DNA of 64,000 bases from contig JADJVI010000004.1 of NCBI GenBank assembly GCA_016710645.1, forward strand, positions 1 through 64,000. The letters run 5' to 3'. The notes below the pieces were generated by a model, which did not search any database, had not been told where the DNA came from, and was given only the letters and a program-made list of their open reading frames with translations. This DNA comes from Actinomycetales bacterium (GTDB lineage: Bacteria > Actinomycetota > Actinomycetes > Actinomycetales > Dermatophilaceae). Shown in pieces: positions 55,380 to 64,000 of this stretch. Positions within the stretch are counted from its first letter, which is position 1; each line of letters begins with the position of its first letter. A program made the translations under genes and the position numbers.

Positions 55380-55474
55380 CGCGCGTCCTCCCTGTCGCTC
55401 CCGCTACAACAGCAGAGGGTATGCCGTCCGGCCCAGTCCGCGCGCCCCAGTCGCCGTGCTCATGACCTTTCGAG

Positions 55475-55523
55475 ATGAGCGAATCTGTGGCTTCACCGCC
55501 CGCGAAGCAGCAGATTGGCTCAT
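55475..55523. repeat. Imperfect 20-bp hairpin between pcnA and the PP2C operon
   Basis: ATGAGCGAATCTGTGGCTTC (55475-55494) pairs with 55504-55523 at 17 of 20 positions around a 9-nt loop. It lies next to the second hairpin at 55539-55588. Together they may stop pcnA transcription before the PP2C promoter. Confidence 0.7.
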
Positions 55524-55538
55524 GTCGGCTCTCCACAG

Positions 55539-55588
55539 TTTTGGTGTGGCTGATTGTGCGCCCTGGCGCAGAATCCGCCACACCAAAA
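55539..55588. terminator. 50-bp nested palindrome after pcnA, copy A
   Basis: Outer arms TTTTGGTGTGGC (55539-55550) and GCCACACCAAAA (55577-55588) are perfectly complementary. The centre holds GCGCCCTGGCGC, another palindrome. It starts 20 nt after the pcnA stop. An element of the same length and plan follows the anti-sigma-like gene at 62871-62920. Confidence 0.8.
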
Positions 55589-55608
55589 ATGGACATCCCA
55601 AGGGGAGC

Positions 55609-57219
55609 TCACGCTTGGCGGTCGGCCCACCACTGCAATAGGCGCTCAGCGGCCGCGTCCTTGCCGATCGGACCCTCATCCAGGCGCACGCTCAACAGGT
55701 ACTTGTAGGCCTGCCCCAACACCGGCCCCGGCGCAATCCCCAACACCGCGGCGATCTCGTTGCCGTCCAGCTCGGGCCGCACCGCCGCCAACTCTTCCTC
55801 GACGGCCAGCCGGGCAATCCGCAGCTCCAGCTCGTCATAGGTGCGTGCCAACCGCGCCGCCTTGCGGGCATTCCGGGTCGTGCAGTCCGACCGGGTCAAC
55901 AGGTGCAGCCGCTCCAGCAGCGGCCCGGCGTCGGTGACATAGCGCCGCACCGCCGAGTCGGTCCATTGCCCGGTGCCATAGCCGTGGAACCGCAGATGCA
56001 GCTCGACCAGCCGCGCGACCGCCTTGATCGTCTCCTTGTCGAAGCGCATCTCCCGCATCCTCTTGGCGACCATCCGCGCGCCCACCAGCTCGTGGTGGTG
56101 GAAGGACACGCCCCCGCCCGCCTCGAACCGCCGCGTCGCCGGCTTCCCGATGTCGTGCAGCAGGGCGGCCAAGCGCAGCACGAGATCCGGACGCTCCACG
56201 ACCGGGTATGCCGTGTCGCCACCTCCCGCGCCAGCCTCACCACCACCGCCGACCCCACCGCCGACACCAGCGCTGACCCCACCAGCCGACGCGCGCAACC
56301 CAGCCCGCGACGCCGGGGTCGAGCCCTCCAGGGCGATGGCTTGCTCCAACACGGTGAGCGAGTGCTCGTAGACATCCTTGTGCCGGTGGTGCTCGTCGAC
56401 CTCCAGCCGCAACGCCGACAGCTCCGGCAGGAACACATCGGACAGCCCGGTGTCGACCAGCAGGGTCAAGCCCTGCCGAGGGTCCGGTGCCAACAGCAGT
56501 TTGGTGAACTCGTCCCGCACCCGCTCGGCCGACACCATGGCGAGCGTCGAGGCGCGAGCCGACATCGCGGCATACACCTCAGGCGCGACGACGAACCCGA
56601 GTTGCGCCGCGAACCGAGCCGCCCGCATCATCCGCAGCGGATCGTCGGCGAAGGATTCCTCGGGGGTGGCCGGCGTCCGTAACCGGCCGGCGGCCAGATC
56701 GGCCAGCCCCCCGTGCAGGTCGACGAACTCCAGCGAGGGCAGCCGTAGCGCCATAGCGTTGACGGTGAAGTCCCGGCGCACCAGGTCATCGGCCAGCGAA
56801 GATCCAAAGGCCACGACCGGCTTGCGGGTCGAGCGGTCGTAGACATCGGTGCGGTAGGTCGTGATCTCGATCTGAGCGTCGCCCTTGCGCAGCCCGATGG
56901 TCCCGAACGCCCGGCCGATCTCCCAGTGCGCGTCCGCCCACCCCCGAATCACCGCCAGAGTGGCATCCGGCGAGGCATCGGTCGTGAAGTCGAGGTCGGG
57001 CGAGGTGCGGCCGATGAAGGCATCACGCACGGGGCCACCGACCAGAGCCAGCTCGTGACCGGCGGCAGCAAACCGCTCGCCGAGCTCGCGCAACAACGGC
57101 AACGCCGGAGCCAGGGTCGCCACCGCAGCCCGCAACAGCGCCGGATCAACCGCCCCGGCAGCGTCGCGGGAGCCGCCTGACATACCCGGATCTGCACCCA
57201 CACCACCGCCGGAAGCCAT
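55609..57219 (-). CDS. pcnA: CCA tRNA nucleotidyltransferase / poly(A) polymerase family
   Basis: This 536-residue class II nucleotidyltransferase adds or repairs the 3' CCA of tRNA. The catalytic head has LALVGGPVRDAFIGR and SPDLDFTTDA (the GG and DxD motifs), then the tRNA-binding neck with RRDFTVNAMAL and ADDPLRMMRAARFAAQLGF. The HD domain LAALLHDIGKPATR and FHHHELVGARM follows. A Gly-rich insert of about 40 residues precedes the HD domain and is not conserved in type. ATG 57219 is chosen; ATG 57183 is possible. Divergent from nudix by 78 bp, the standard actinobacterial pair. Confidence 0.93.
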   Translation of the reverse strand: MASGGGVGADPGMSGGSRDAAGAVDPALLRAAVATLAPALPLLRELGERFAAAGHELALVGGPVRDAFIGRTSPDLDFTTDASPDATLAVIRGWADAHWEIGRAFGTIGLRKGDAQIEITTYRTDVYDRSTRKPVVAFGSSLADDLVRRDFTVNAMALRLPSLEFVDLHGGLADLAAGRLRTPATPEESFADDPLRMMRAARFAAQLGFVVAPEVYAAMSARASTLAMVSAERVRDEFTKLLLAPDPRQGLTLLVDTGLSDVFLPELSALRLEVDEHHRHKDVYEHSLTVLEQAIALEGSTPASRAGLRASAGGVSAGVGGGVGGGGEAGAGGGDTAYPVVERPDLVLRLAALLHDIGKPATRRFEAGGGVSFHHHELVGARMVAKRMREMRFDKETIKAVARLVELHLRFHGYGTGQWTDSAVRRYVTDAGPLLERLHLLTRSDCTTRNARKAARLARTYDELELRIARLAVEEELAAVRPELDGNEIAAVLGIAPGPVLGQAYKYLLSVRLDEGPIGKDAAAERLLQWWADRQA

Positions 57220-57297
57220 AACGGCCAAGGTTACCGACCGGTTGCCCGGGTGCGCGTCACAGCCGGCCCGATTGGACCCGCTCGTTAGAGTGGAAGG

Positions 57298-57780
57298 ATG
57301 AACGCCGCCCATGCCACCCCCTCCCCAGGCAGGTACCTGCCCTGGGTCGAGGAGCGGTCGGCGGGCGGCGTCGTCGTCGACATCCACGAGGGCGCGGCTC
57401 GCACCGCGGTCATCGCGCGCCGCAACCGCGCCGGGCGCATCGAGTGGTGCTTGCCCAAGGGTCACATCGAGCCCGGCGAGTCGCTGCCCGAGACCGCGGT
57501 CCGCGAGGTCGCCGAGGAGACCGGCATCACCGGGCGAGTGCTGGCCGAGCTGGGCACCATCGACTATTGGTTCGCGGCGGGCGACAAGCGGGTGCACAAG
57601 TTCGTCCACCACTACCTGCTCGAAGCGACCGGCGGCGAACTCACCATCGACAACGACCCCGACCAGGAAGCCATCGACGTCGCCTGGTTCCCGCTCCAGC
57701 AGGTCCACCAGCACCTGACCTTCCCCAACGAGCGGCGCATCGCCAAGGTGGCCTGGGAGCGTCTAGCGGGCACCGCGTGA
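57298..57780 (+). CDS. NUDIX hydrolase (MutT4-like)
   Basis: This 160-residue hydrolase has a complete Nudix box, GHIEPGESLPETAVREVAEETGI split here as GHIEPGESLPE and REVAEETGI, with the metal-binding glutamates. RSAGGVVVD opens the fold and KFVHHYLLEATGG follows. Position next to pcnA matches Rv3908 (mutT4). The substrate is a nucleoside diphosphate derivative, not further defined. Its TGA overlaps the GTG of the next gene. Confidence 0.93.
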   Translation: MNAAHATPSPGRYLPWVEERSAGGVVVDIHEGAARTAVIARRNRAGRIEWCLPKGHIEPGESLPETAVREVAEETGITGRVLAELGTIDYWFAAGDKRVHKFVHHYLLEATGGELTIDNDPDQEAIDVAWFPLQQVHQHLTFPNERRIAKVAWERLAGTA

Positions 57781-60158
57781 CCTCCCCGGCGGGCTTCCGG
57801 CGCGCGCGGCTCCGGCGAGCTGCCACGGTCCTCGTCGCTGCGCTCGCCGCGTCCCTCACTGTCCTCGGTGCCCCACCAGCCAGCGCCGGTATGCCGTCTC
57901 CGCTCACCTCCGCGCCCGGCTCCGCGCCCGCACTGCCGACGGCCAACCTGCCCACGGCCAACCTGCCCGCCGACCTCACCCTCACCGCTGTCACCCCGCC
58001 GGTCGCGACCGCCACCGCGGGCGTGACCGTGACAGGCACCATCCGCTCGACCACGGGCGCCAGCTATGTCGACCCGGAGATCCGGATCATCCGCCCTCGA
58101 CCGGGCATCCTCACCCGAGCCGATGTCACCGCCTGGGCCGCCGACACCACCCCCGTCAGCACCGGCACCGAACTCGCCCGCGCCACCATCTCCGCCCACG
58201 TCGGACCGGACACCCCCGCGACCTACTCGATGACGCTCACCCCCGCGGCGCTACGCCTGAGCCGCACCAGCGGGGTGGTGCCCATCGACATCCAGCTCGT
58301 CACCAGCGTCGGCGTGCAGGCCTCAGTGCACACCTTCGTCGGCTGGCAGCGCGCCCCCGAAGCCACCGCGCTCTCGGTCACCTGGCTCATGCCGCTCACC
58401 CTCGACGCCGACCCGGCGCTGCACTCCTCGACCCCGAGCACCCGCGCGGCGGCCTGGACCGCGGCCGTCGGTGCCGAGTCGCGGATCACCCGGCTGCTCA
58501 CCGCCACCGCGACAACCCCGATCGGGTATGCCGTCGACCCCGCCTTGCTGGGCCCCCCGGGCCCGTCATCGGCTGGTGCGACCAGCTCGGCGGCCTCGAT
58601 CATTGACGCCGCCCGGGCAAGGGTCACGAACGCCCTTGCTGCCCAACAAAATACGATCGTCGGAGCTGACGAGATCGCGGCCCGGCGCAGCCTGGCCACC
58701 GCCCTCTCCACTGCCGCCGCCACCCACCCGATCTGGGCCTTGCCGCAGGACGACCTCGACCTCGGGGCGCTCTTCGATTCCGGCGTCGACCTGCGCAACC
58801 CGGCCGTCGCCGCGTGGCTGCACGATCTCACTGCTCCGGCGCCGTTGCTCACCGCGGTGACCCAATCCGGCACCGGGTCGGCCAGCGCCCTCACCCATGT
58901 CGCTTGGCCCGCGGACGGGCGGCTTCCGGTCGGCCGCGAGGAGGCCGTGCACACGGCATACGGGCAATGGGGGCCGGACGTGCTGCTGGTGAGCACCGAG
59001 GCGACCAATGTCGATCCCGACGTGACCCCGCAGGCCGCCGCTCGCACGCCGCTGGGGCAGCCGGTGCTGCGTTACGACGACGTGCTCGCCGCGATCGCGA
59101 GCCGGGTGCGCAGCCCGGCTGACGTGGGGCTGGCCGGGCAGGAGTTCCTCGCCCAGACCGCGACCCTGTGGGCGCAGGCACCGCAGCGCGACCGCTCACT
59201 GCTGGTCGTGCTCCCCCGCGACTTCGACACCGACCCGGCGGCGTTCGCGGCCTTCCGACAACTCACCGACGCCTCGCCGTGGGCTGCAGCGGGTCGGCTC
59301 GGCGATGCCCTCGATGCGTCGCGGGCGGCCAATGCCGACTTCGTCGATCCGGTGCTCGCCGTAGGTTCGGCGCCTGGCTCAGCGCCTGGCTCGGCCTCTG
59401 GCTCCTCCTCTGGCTCGGTCCTCGACGCAGCCCTCGCGACAAGGCTGGCCAACGACCGGGGCACCCTCGCGACCTACCTCGCCCTCAGCTCGTCACCCTC
59501 CAGCGCGATGAGCCGTTGGGCGGACCTCGTCGACGCCCTTGCCGGACTGCGCTGGCGCAGCCAACCCGCCGCGCACGCCGCCCTGGTCGCCGACCTCGAC
59601 CGAGGCATTGCCGGCCTTGAGGGTGGCCTGGTCATCGCCGAGCAGACGACGAACTTCCTCGCCGACGAGGGCGTCTTGTTGGTGACCGTCGTCAACGATC
59701 TCGACGTCGGCGTCGACGATGTCCGGGTCAACCTCGCCCCCACCAACCCCCGGATGTACGTCGTCGAACCCGCTGCTCCCCTGCACATCGGCGCGCACAG
59801 CAAAGCGACCGCTCGGGTGCGCCTCGCCGCCGCAGCGCAAGGGCTGGTCCCCATCGACGCCTGGCTCACCTCGGCCGACGGGGGCCGGGTCAGTGCGACC
59901 ACTCGCATCACCGTCCGTGCAGCTCCCCCCGGGGTGTGGCTCTACGTCGTGGGCGGAGTCATCGTCGGGGGACTGGTCATCGTTGGCGCGGTGCAGGCCC
60001 TGACCAAGCCGCGTCGCGAGGTGCCCGGGATCGACCTCGACCCCATCCAACCCACTCCGGAAGACCCGGTGTCGGCGCCGATCAAGCACCCCAATTCCGC
60101 CCTGGGCCGACCCCAGACCCCTGCGAGCCACCCGGCGTCCGGCCCGCCCGACGCTTAG
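57777..60158 (+). CDS. DUF6049-family secreted/membrane protein
   Basis: This 793-residue protein matches the Rv3909/SCO3895 position and plan. It has a signal peptide (VLVAALAASLTVLGAPPASA, about 17-36), a large outer domain with SVTWLMPLTLDADPALH, YAVDPALL, and WPADGRLPV, a Gly/Ser-rich variable loop (about 535-560), a C-terminal beta domain (VVNDLDVGVDDVRVNLAPTN shown in part) and one membrane helix (VVGGVIVGGLVIVGAVQAL) with a cytoplasmic tail. GTG 57777 overlaps the nudix stop. In relatives murJ follows; here it does not. The function is not known, but the family travels with lipid II flipping genes. Confidence 0.85.
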   Translation: MTSPAGFRRARLRRAATVLVAALAASLTVLGAPPASAGMPSPLTSAPGSAPALPTANLPTANLPADLTLTAVTPPVATATAGVTVTGTIRSTTGASYVDPEIRIIRPRPGILTRADVTAWAADTTPVSTGTELARATISAHVGPDTPATYSMTLTPAALRLSRTSGVVPIDIQLVTSVGVQASVHTFVGWQRAPEATALSVTWLMPLTLDADPALHSSTPSTRAAAWTAAVGAESRITRLLTATATTPIGYAVDPALLGPPGPSSAGATSSAASIIDAARARVTNALAAQQNTIVGADEIAARRSLATALSTAAATHPIWALPQDDLDLGALFDSGVDLRNPAVAAWLHDLTAPAPLLTAVTQSGTGSASALTHVAWPADGRLPVGREEAVHTAYGQWGPDVLLVSTEATNVDPDVTPQAAARTPLGQPVLRYDDVLAAIASRVRSPADVGLAGQEFLAQTATLWAQAPQRDRSLLVVLPRDFDTDPAAFAAFRQLTDASPWAAAGRLGDALDASRAANADFVDPVLAVGSAPGSAPGSASGSSSGSVLDAALATRLANDRGTLATYLALSSSPSSAMSRWADLVDALAGLRWRSQPAAHAALVADLDRGIAGLEGGLVIAEQTTNFLADEGVLLVTVVNDLDVGVDDVRVNLAPTNPRMYVVEPAAPLHIGAHSKATARVRLAAAAQGLVPIDAWLTSADGGRVSATTRITVRAAPPGVWLYVVGGVIVGGLVIVGAVQALTKPRREVPGIDLDPIQPTPEDPVSAPIKHPNSALGRPQTPASHPASGPPDA

Positions 60159-60232
60159 GATGGCAAGGCGCGTGGTCGGCCCGGGCGGCGACCGCGCACG
60201 TCGGTGCGACGGCATACCTGGAGGGAGGCACC

Positions 60233-62029
60233 GTGTCGGGTCTGGGGCCGGGGAGCCTGCTGGCGGACCAGCGGTATGCCGTCCGCGAGCGCCTCTCGAC
60301 CACGGCGGCCTGGGAGCGCTGGGACGCCCATGACACCACCCTCGACCGGTCGGTCGTCGCGTTCACCTTCGCGGCGACGGCGCCCGCCGCGGCCGCAGCC
60401 ATCGACGTCGCGCGGCGGGCGGCCGGCCTGGAAGACCCGCGCCTGCTGCGCATCCTCGATGTCGTCGTCCAGGATGACCTCGCCGCCATCATCGAGGAAC
60501 CGCTGCCCGATGCCCGCTCGCTGACCCAGGTCATCCACGACGGCCCGCTGCCATCCGAAGAGGCCCGCCGTATCGTCGGTGAGGCCGCCACCGCTCTCGC
60601 ATCCGCCGAGGCCCGGGGTCTGCATCATCACCTGCTGTCATCCGACACGATCCGGGTGTTGCCCGACGGCGGAGTCAAGGTTCGCGGTCTGTCCTACGAA
60701 GCGGCCCTGGCCGGCATCGACATCGACGACGGCGAGGAGGGCAACCGCCGCGACGCGCACGGTTTGATCGCCTCCCTGTATGCCGCGCTGGCAGCCCGCT
60801 GGCCGCTGACCTCTCCCGCGGTCGACCTCGATGCGGCCCCACGGGTTGCCGATCGCATCGTCGCCCCCGGTGAGATCGAAGCCGGCATCGACGCCGAGCT
60901 CGACGACCTGTGCCTGGCGGGCCTCACCGACGGGGGTGGTCCGGCCCCGCAGACTCCAGCACAAGTGGTCACCGCGTTGCGTCCGTGGTCGCCTACTCCG
61001 GTCATCGATCTCGCGGTGGTCCGTCCGGGGGCCCAGTCCCTCGGCGCCGTCGCCGAAGACGATCTGCCTCCGGCCACCCAAGCCCCCGAGGGCGCGGCAG
61101 CAACGGCGGCGCTGCCAGTCGTGACGCCGGTCGTCGCGCCTGCCGTCGCTCGCCCAGAGACCAGCGGCGTTGAGAGCAGCGGCGCGGCGGTGAGCGGCAC
61201 GGCATACCCGACTCGCCAATCACCCCGCGAGGTGGCCGCCGCAGCCGAGCCGGCCGCAGACCCGCCGGGCGCGTGGGAGGCCTACCTCGACGACCTCCAG
61301 GAGACCCCGATCAGCGAAGTGCTCGCCGAGCGGGGTGAGTACTACTCGCCATCGACGCAGTTCGGAGCCGGCAGTGAAGGCCGGCAGGAACGCAAGCTCG
61401 CGCTGATCATCGTCGGGGCGCTCGTGGGGCTGCTCGCAATCCTCGGCTACTGCGGGGCGCCACGGCTGTCTCCGTCCGATCTCGGGCTGGTGGCCCCGTC
61501 GCGCACCGTTATGGCCACCGCCAAGCCGACCTCAGCCGGTGCCGGCGCAACGGGTGGGACGGGCGCCGCCTCGGGCACCGAGGCTCCGCTCGCGGCCGTG
61601 GCGATCATTGGCGGCGCGGGTTACGAGCCGCAGAACGGCGGCCAGGTCGCCAACAAGACCGCGCCCCGGGCCTATGACGGCGACCTCACGACACTCTGGC
61701 AGAGCAACAAGTGGTATGCCACGGAGAAGTTCGGCGGCCTCGGCATCCCCGGCACCGGCCTCATCCTCGACCTGGGCCAGAACACCCCGGTGCGCCAGGT
61801 CAAGGTCACTCTCCCGGTGCCGCAGGACATCACCGTCTACGTTGCGGGCAATGCCACGGTCGATGGTGCGACCGCCATCGGTAGCAAGGTCGCAGCCTCC
61901 GGCGAGGTGGTCTTCGACGCGCCGACGGCTATCGACGGCGACCTCGTCATCGTCTACGTCACCAAGCTCGGCCCCGACACCACCGGACGGTTCCGGGCCA
62001 TGGTGTCGGAGGTCCAGGTCCTGCGGTGA
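60233..62029 (+). CDS. MviN-associated pseudokinase with an outer discoidin-like domain
   Basis: This 598-residue protein starts GTG 60233 with GGAGG upstream. The N-terminal kinase fold (about 5-245) keeps the scaffold but not catalysis: the lysine strand is VVAFTF, the HRD loop is HHHLLSSDTIRV and the DFG site is VRGLSYE. A linker, one membrane helix (LIIVGALVGLLAILGYC, about 390-406) and an outer beta domain (GAGYEPQN, AYDGDLTTLWQSNKWY, LILDLGQNTPVRQVKV, about 470-598) of the discoidin type follow. In mycobacteria this is the C-terminal half of MviN, where FhaA docks. Here it is a free-standing gene. Confidence 0.85.
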   Translation: MSGLGPGSLLADQRYAVRERLSTTAAWERWDAHDTTLDRSVVAFTFAATAPAAAAAIDVARRAAGLEDPRLLRILDVVVQDDLAAIIEEPLPDARSLTQVIHDGPLPSEEARRIVGEAATALASAEARGLHHHLLSSDTIRVLPDGGVKVRGLSYEAALAGIDIDDGEEGNRRDAHGLIASLYAALAARWPLTSPAVDLDAAPRVADRIVAPGEIEAGIDAELDDLCLAGLTDGGGPAPQTPAQVVTALRPWSPTPVIDLAVVRPGAQSLGAVAEDDLPPATQAPEGAAATAALPVVTPVVAPAVARPETSGVESSGAAVSGTAYPTRQSPREVAAAAEPAADPPGAWEAYLDDLQETPISEVLAERGEYYSPSTQFGAGSEGRQERKLALIIVGALVGLLAILGYCGAPRLSPSDLGLVAPSRTVMATAKPTSAGAGATGGTGAASGTEAPLAAVAIIGGAGYEPQNGGQVANKTAPRAYDGDLTTLWQSNKWYATEKFGGLGIPGTGLILDLGQNTPVRQVKVTLPVPQDITVYVAGNATVDGATAIGSKVAASGEVVFDAPTAIDGDLVIVYVTKLGPDTTGRFRAMVSEVQVLR

Positions 62030-62057
62030 CCTCACCGGCCCAAGGGAAGGGACTCCC

Positions 62058-62849
62058 GTGACCGGCGATCCCGCGCCCTCAGATTTGCCGGCCGATGTGG
62101 CCGATGTGGCCGATGTCGACGGTTCAGGCGACGTCGAGGCTGCCGTCCAGAGCCACACTGATCGCTCGGGTCATCTCGACGTCGTCGACATCTTCGACGT
62201 GCGCTCACGGGTTGACTCCGATCTCGATCTGGTCGACGAGTTGGGGCTCACCGACAGCGATCAGGGTGACCCTGCCTCAGGCAGCGACGGGGGAGCACCG
62301 ATCGTGGCACTGCGCCGCGGCGCACGGAACGTTGACCCGGGCGTCTTTCGTCGTCGGCGTGCCCTCGCCGCGCTCGGCGCCGCAGCCGGGGTGGTCGTGC
62401 TGGTCGTCGGCGGCGCCACCGTGGTCCGGTCGGTGTTCGGCTCCACCTCAGGTCCGGCCACCCAGGGGGTGTCGACCCTGCCCTACACGTCTGCCGCGGC
62501 GCCGTTGACCTCGCGGCTGCATGTCGAGTCGAGTTCCCGCGCATATACCCGGGCCAACGTTGCGACCCTGGCCCAGGACGTCCTCGAAACGCCGGGCACG
62601 GCATACCCCTTTGCGCCCGACTCGCCGGACGCGCTGTCGGTGACCACCGCGAGCGGCCTCAGCGGGTGCCTCTTCACGCTCGGGGAGCTCGACGCCAACC
62701 GCATCGCCGTGGACCTGGCGACCTATGAAGGGGCGCCGGCTGCGATCGTCGTCGTCATCGACGGCGGACTCAAGCAGGTGTATGCCGTGGAACGCACCTG
62801 CACCAAGGGCAACCCGCACACCCTCGCCGGCCCCTTCCCCATGACCTGA
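62058..62849 (+). CDS. Single-pass membrane protein in the anti-sigma-M position
   Basis: This 263-residue protein has an acidic cytoplasmic N terminus (about 1-95), one membrane helix (LAALGAAAGVVVLVVGGATVV) and an outer domain of about 130 residues with two cysteines (SGCLFTLGEL; ERTCTKGNP). It starts at GTG 62058, 28 nt after the pseudokinase. The place between mviN/pseudokinase and trxB is where sigM and its anti-sigma factor (Rv3911-Rv3912) stand in relatives. No sigma gene is present here and I see no anti-sigma zinc motif, so the role is uncertain. Confidence 0.6.
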   Translation: MTGDPAPSDLPADVADVADVDGSGDVEAAVQSHTDRSGHLDVVDIFDVRSRVDSDLDLVDELGLTDSDQGDPASGSDGGAPIVALRRGARNVDPGVFRRRRALAALGAAAGVVVLVVGGATVVRSVFGSTSGPATQGVSTLPYTSAAAPLTSRLHVESSSRAYTRANVATLAQDVLETPGTAYPFAPDSPDALSVTTASGLSGCLFTLGELDANRIAVDLATYEGAPAAIVVVIDGGLKQVYAVERTCTKGNPHTLAGPFPMT

Positions 62850-62870
62850 CCCCTCCGCCCTCTCCCCCAG

Positions 62871-62920
62871 TTTTGGTGTGTCGAAAATGGCGCCCAGGCG
62901 CTGGTTGCGCCACACCAAAA
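62871..62920. terminator. 50-bp nested palindrome, copy B
   Basis: TTTTGGTGTG (62871-62880) and CACACCAAAA (62911-62920) are perfectly complementary; the centre holds GGCGCCCAGGCGC. It starts 21 nt after the stop of the membrane protein gene and should end the nudix-to-62849 operon before trxB. Same length, arms and centre type as copy A at 55539-55588. Confidence 0.8.
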
Positions 62921-63033
62921 CTCGTCGGAGCGGAACAGGGCCGACTCCGACATGGTTGAGGCCCACGAGACGACTCGTCATATCGACATTTGCTAATATG
63001 AACACCCCCGCACTCACGACCCGGAGAGCTCGA

Positions 63034-64000
63034 ATGACCGCACACCCCGCAGCCACCCCCGAGACTGCCGCAACCGGCGACGCCGACCCCGAGGTGCGGG
63101 AGGTCATCATCATCGGGTCCGGACCCGCCGGCTACACCGCAGCGGTGTATGCCGCCCGCGCCGGCCTGCGCCCCCTGCTCTTCGAAGGCTCGGTCACCGC
63201 CGGCGGGGCGCTGATGAACACGACCGACGTCGAGAACTTCCCCGGCTTCCGCGACGGCATCATGGGGCCCGACCTCATGGAGGCGATGCGGGCCCAGGCC
63301 GAGCGTTTCGGCACCGAATTCATCACCGACGACGTCGTCTCGGTCTCGCTGGACGGGCCGGTGAAGTCGGTCACCGACGGTGACAACAAGTCCTACGCCG
63401 CCCGGGCCGTCATCCTCGCGATGGGCTCGGCATACCGGGAGCTCGGACTTCCCGACGAGAAGCGGCTGTCCGGCCATGGCGTCTCGTGGTGCGCGACCTG
63501 CGACGGGTTCTTCTTCCGCGACCAAGACATCGCGGTCGTCGGCGGTGGCGACTCGGCGGTCGAGGAGGCCACCTTCCTCACCAAGTTCGCCCGCAGCGTG
63601 ACGATCATCCACCGCCGCGACGAGCTGCGGGCCAGCAAGATCATGGCCGCGCGCGCCCACTCCAACGACAAGATCCGCTTCGCGTGGAACTCCCAGGTCA
63701 CCGCTATCCACGGCGACGCCAAGCTCAGCGGGGTGACGCTCACCGACACGGTGACCGGCGAGCAGCGCGAGCTGACTGTCACCGGACTGTTCGTCGCGAT
63801 CGGGCACGACCCGCGCAACGAGCTGGTCAAGGACGTCGTGACCCTCGACGAGGGTGGCTATGTCGTCGTCGACGGGCGGTCGACCCGCACCAATGTCGAT
63901 GGCGTTTTCGCCTGTGGCGACCTCGTTGACCACACCTACCGCCAGGCGATCACGGCGGCGGGTTCGGGGTGCTCCGCCGCGCTCGATGCGGAGCACTACC
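63034..64000 (+). CDS. trxB: Thioredoxin-disulfide reductase, 3' end cut by the window
   Basis: At least 322 residues are present. The FAD loop is VIIIGSGPAGYTAAVYAARAG, followed by NFPGFRDGIMGPDLMEAM, the redox-active WCATCDG (two cysteines), the NADPH loop AVVGGGDSAVEEA with HRRDELRASKIM, and GVFACGDLVDHTYRQAITAAGSGC near the end. It reduces thioredoxin with NADPH in the cytosol. ATG 63034 has GGAGAG 7 nt upstream. trxA and the parAB-oriC region are expected just to the right. An AT-rich TAATAT at 62995-63000 may be a -10. Confidence 0.97.
   Translation, partial: MTAHPAATPETAATGDADPEVREVIIIGSGPAGYTAAVYAARAGLRPLLFEGSVTAGGALMNTTDVENFPGFRDGIMGPDLMEAMRAQAERFGTEFITDDVVSVSLDGPVKSVTDGDNKSYAARAVILAMGSAYRELGLPDEKRLSGHGVSWCATCDGFFFRDQDIAVVGGGDSAVEEATFLTKFARSVTIIHRRDELRASKIMAARAHSNDKIRFAWNSQVTAIHGDAKLSGVTLTDTVTGEQRELTVTGLFVAIGHDPRNELVKDVVTLDEGGYVVVDGRSTRTNVDGVFACGDLVDHTYRQAITAAGSGCSAALDAEHY

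Noticed and set aside
62924..62952. Small 7-bp hairpin GTCGGAG/CTCCGAC before trxB
   Set aside because: Short, with no repeat elsewhere and no clear relation to a promoter; expected by chance at this GC.

Overview
The window is about 70% GC actinobacterial chromosome. Gene content and order fit the oriC-proximal block of Actinomycetota: rplI-rpsR-ssb-rpsF, a GT87-like gene, ponA, padR, ino1, then pcnA, nudix, DUF6049, pseudokinase, anti-sigma-like protein and trxB. The HNH/13E12 gene, the MoxR-DUF58-transglutaminase-Ig/Fn3 operon and the general gene style suggest Micrococcales, perhaps Dermatophilaceae/Intrasporangiaceae. That family placement is inference. The replication origin probably lies a few genes to the right of trxB.

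Region 1 (1-17.9 kb) is a surface-polysaccharide locus. A tightly overlapping minus-strand operon (9.08 to 1 kb) encodes a GT2, an acetyltransferase, a CgeB-like GT, a GT-B-like putative nonulosonate transferase, a CMP-nonulosonate synthetase, a three-part NeuB fusion, a GT4 and a broken O-antigen-ligase-like protein. Further glycosyltransferases, a methyltransferase and a PglK/MsbA-type ABC flippase follow. Together they look able to make, activate, transfer and flip a glycan containing a sialic-acid-like sugar.

Region 2 (18-19.8 kb) is the ribosomal/SSB operon, ended by a perfect 19-bp hairpin. Region 3 (20-26.5 kb) is a damaged accessory island: two gene stumps meeting at a deletion joint, a GT2 gene split by an IS30-family element, and a lower-GC GtrII-like gene interrupted by about 350 bp of almost pure G/C that is probably an assembly artefact. 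Region 4 (26.5-32.4 kb) is conserved core: GT87-like protein, PBP1A, PadR regulator and inositol-phosphate synthase.

Region 5 (32.4-43.9 kb) is one operon, MoxR, DUF58, transglutaminase-like, then a 2188-residue Ig/Fn3 surface protein. Region 6 (44-50.6 kb) holds scrambled remains of a Tad-pilus locus, a 52-bp tandem repeat and an HNH endonuclease gene hit by two different insertion sequences; one is flanked by an unusual 68-bp direct repeat. Region 7 (50.6-55.4 kb) is a PP2C-FHA-Ser/Thr kinase operon. Region 8 (55.5-64 kb) is the conserved pcnA-nudix-DUF6049-pseudokinase-trxB block, with murJ and sigM missing from their usual places.

The most striking signal is not a gene. The octamer GTATGCCG (or its complement), usually extended to GTATGCCGT, occurs about 80 times by eye, against about 2 expected. 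It is in genes and spacers on both strands, sometimes as inverted pairs in intergenic hairpins, and is nearly absent from the accessory and IS-rich stretches. It behaves like a genome-wide signature such as a DNA-uptake sequence.
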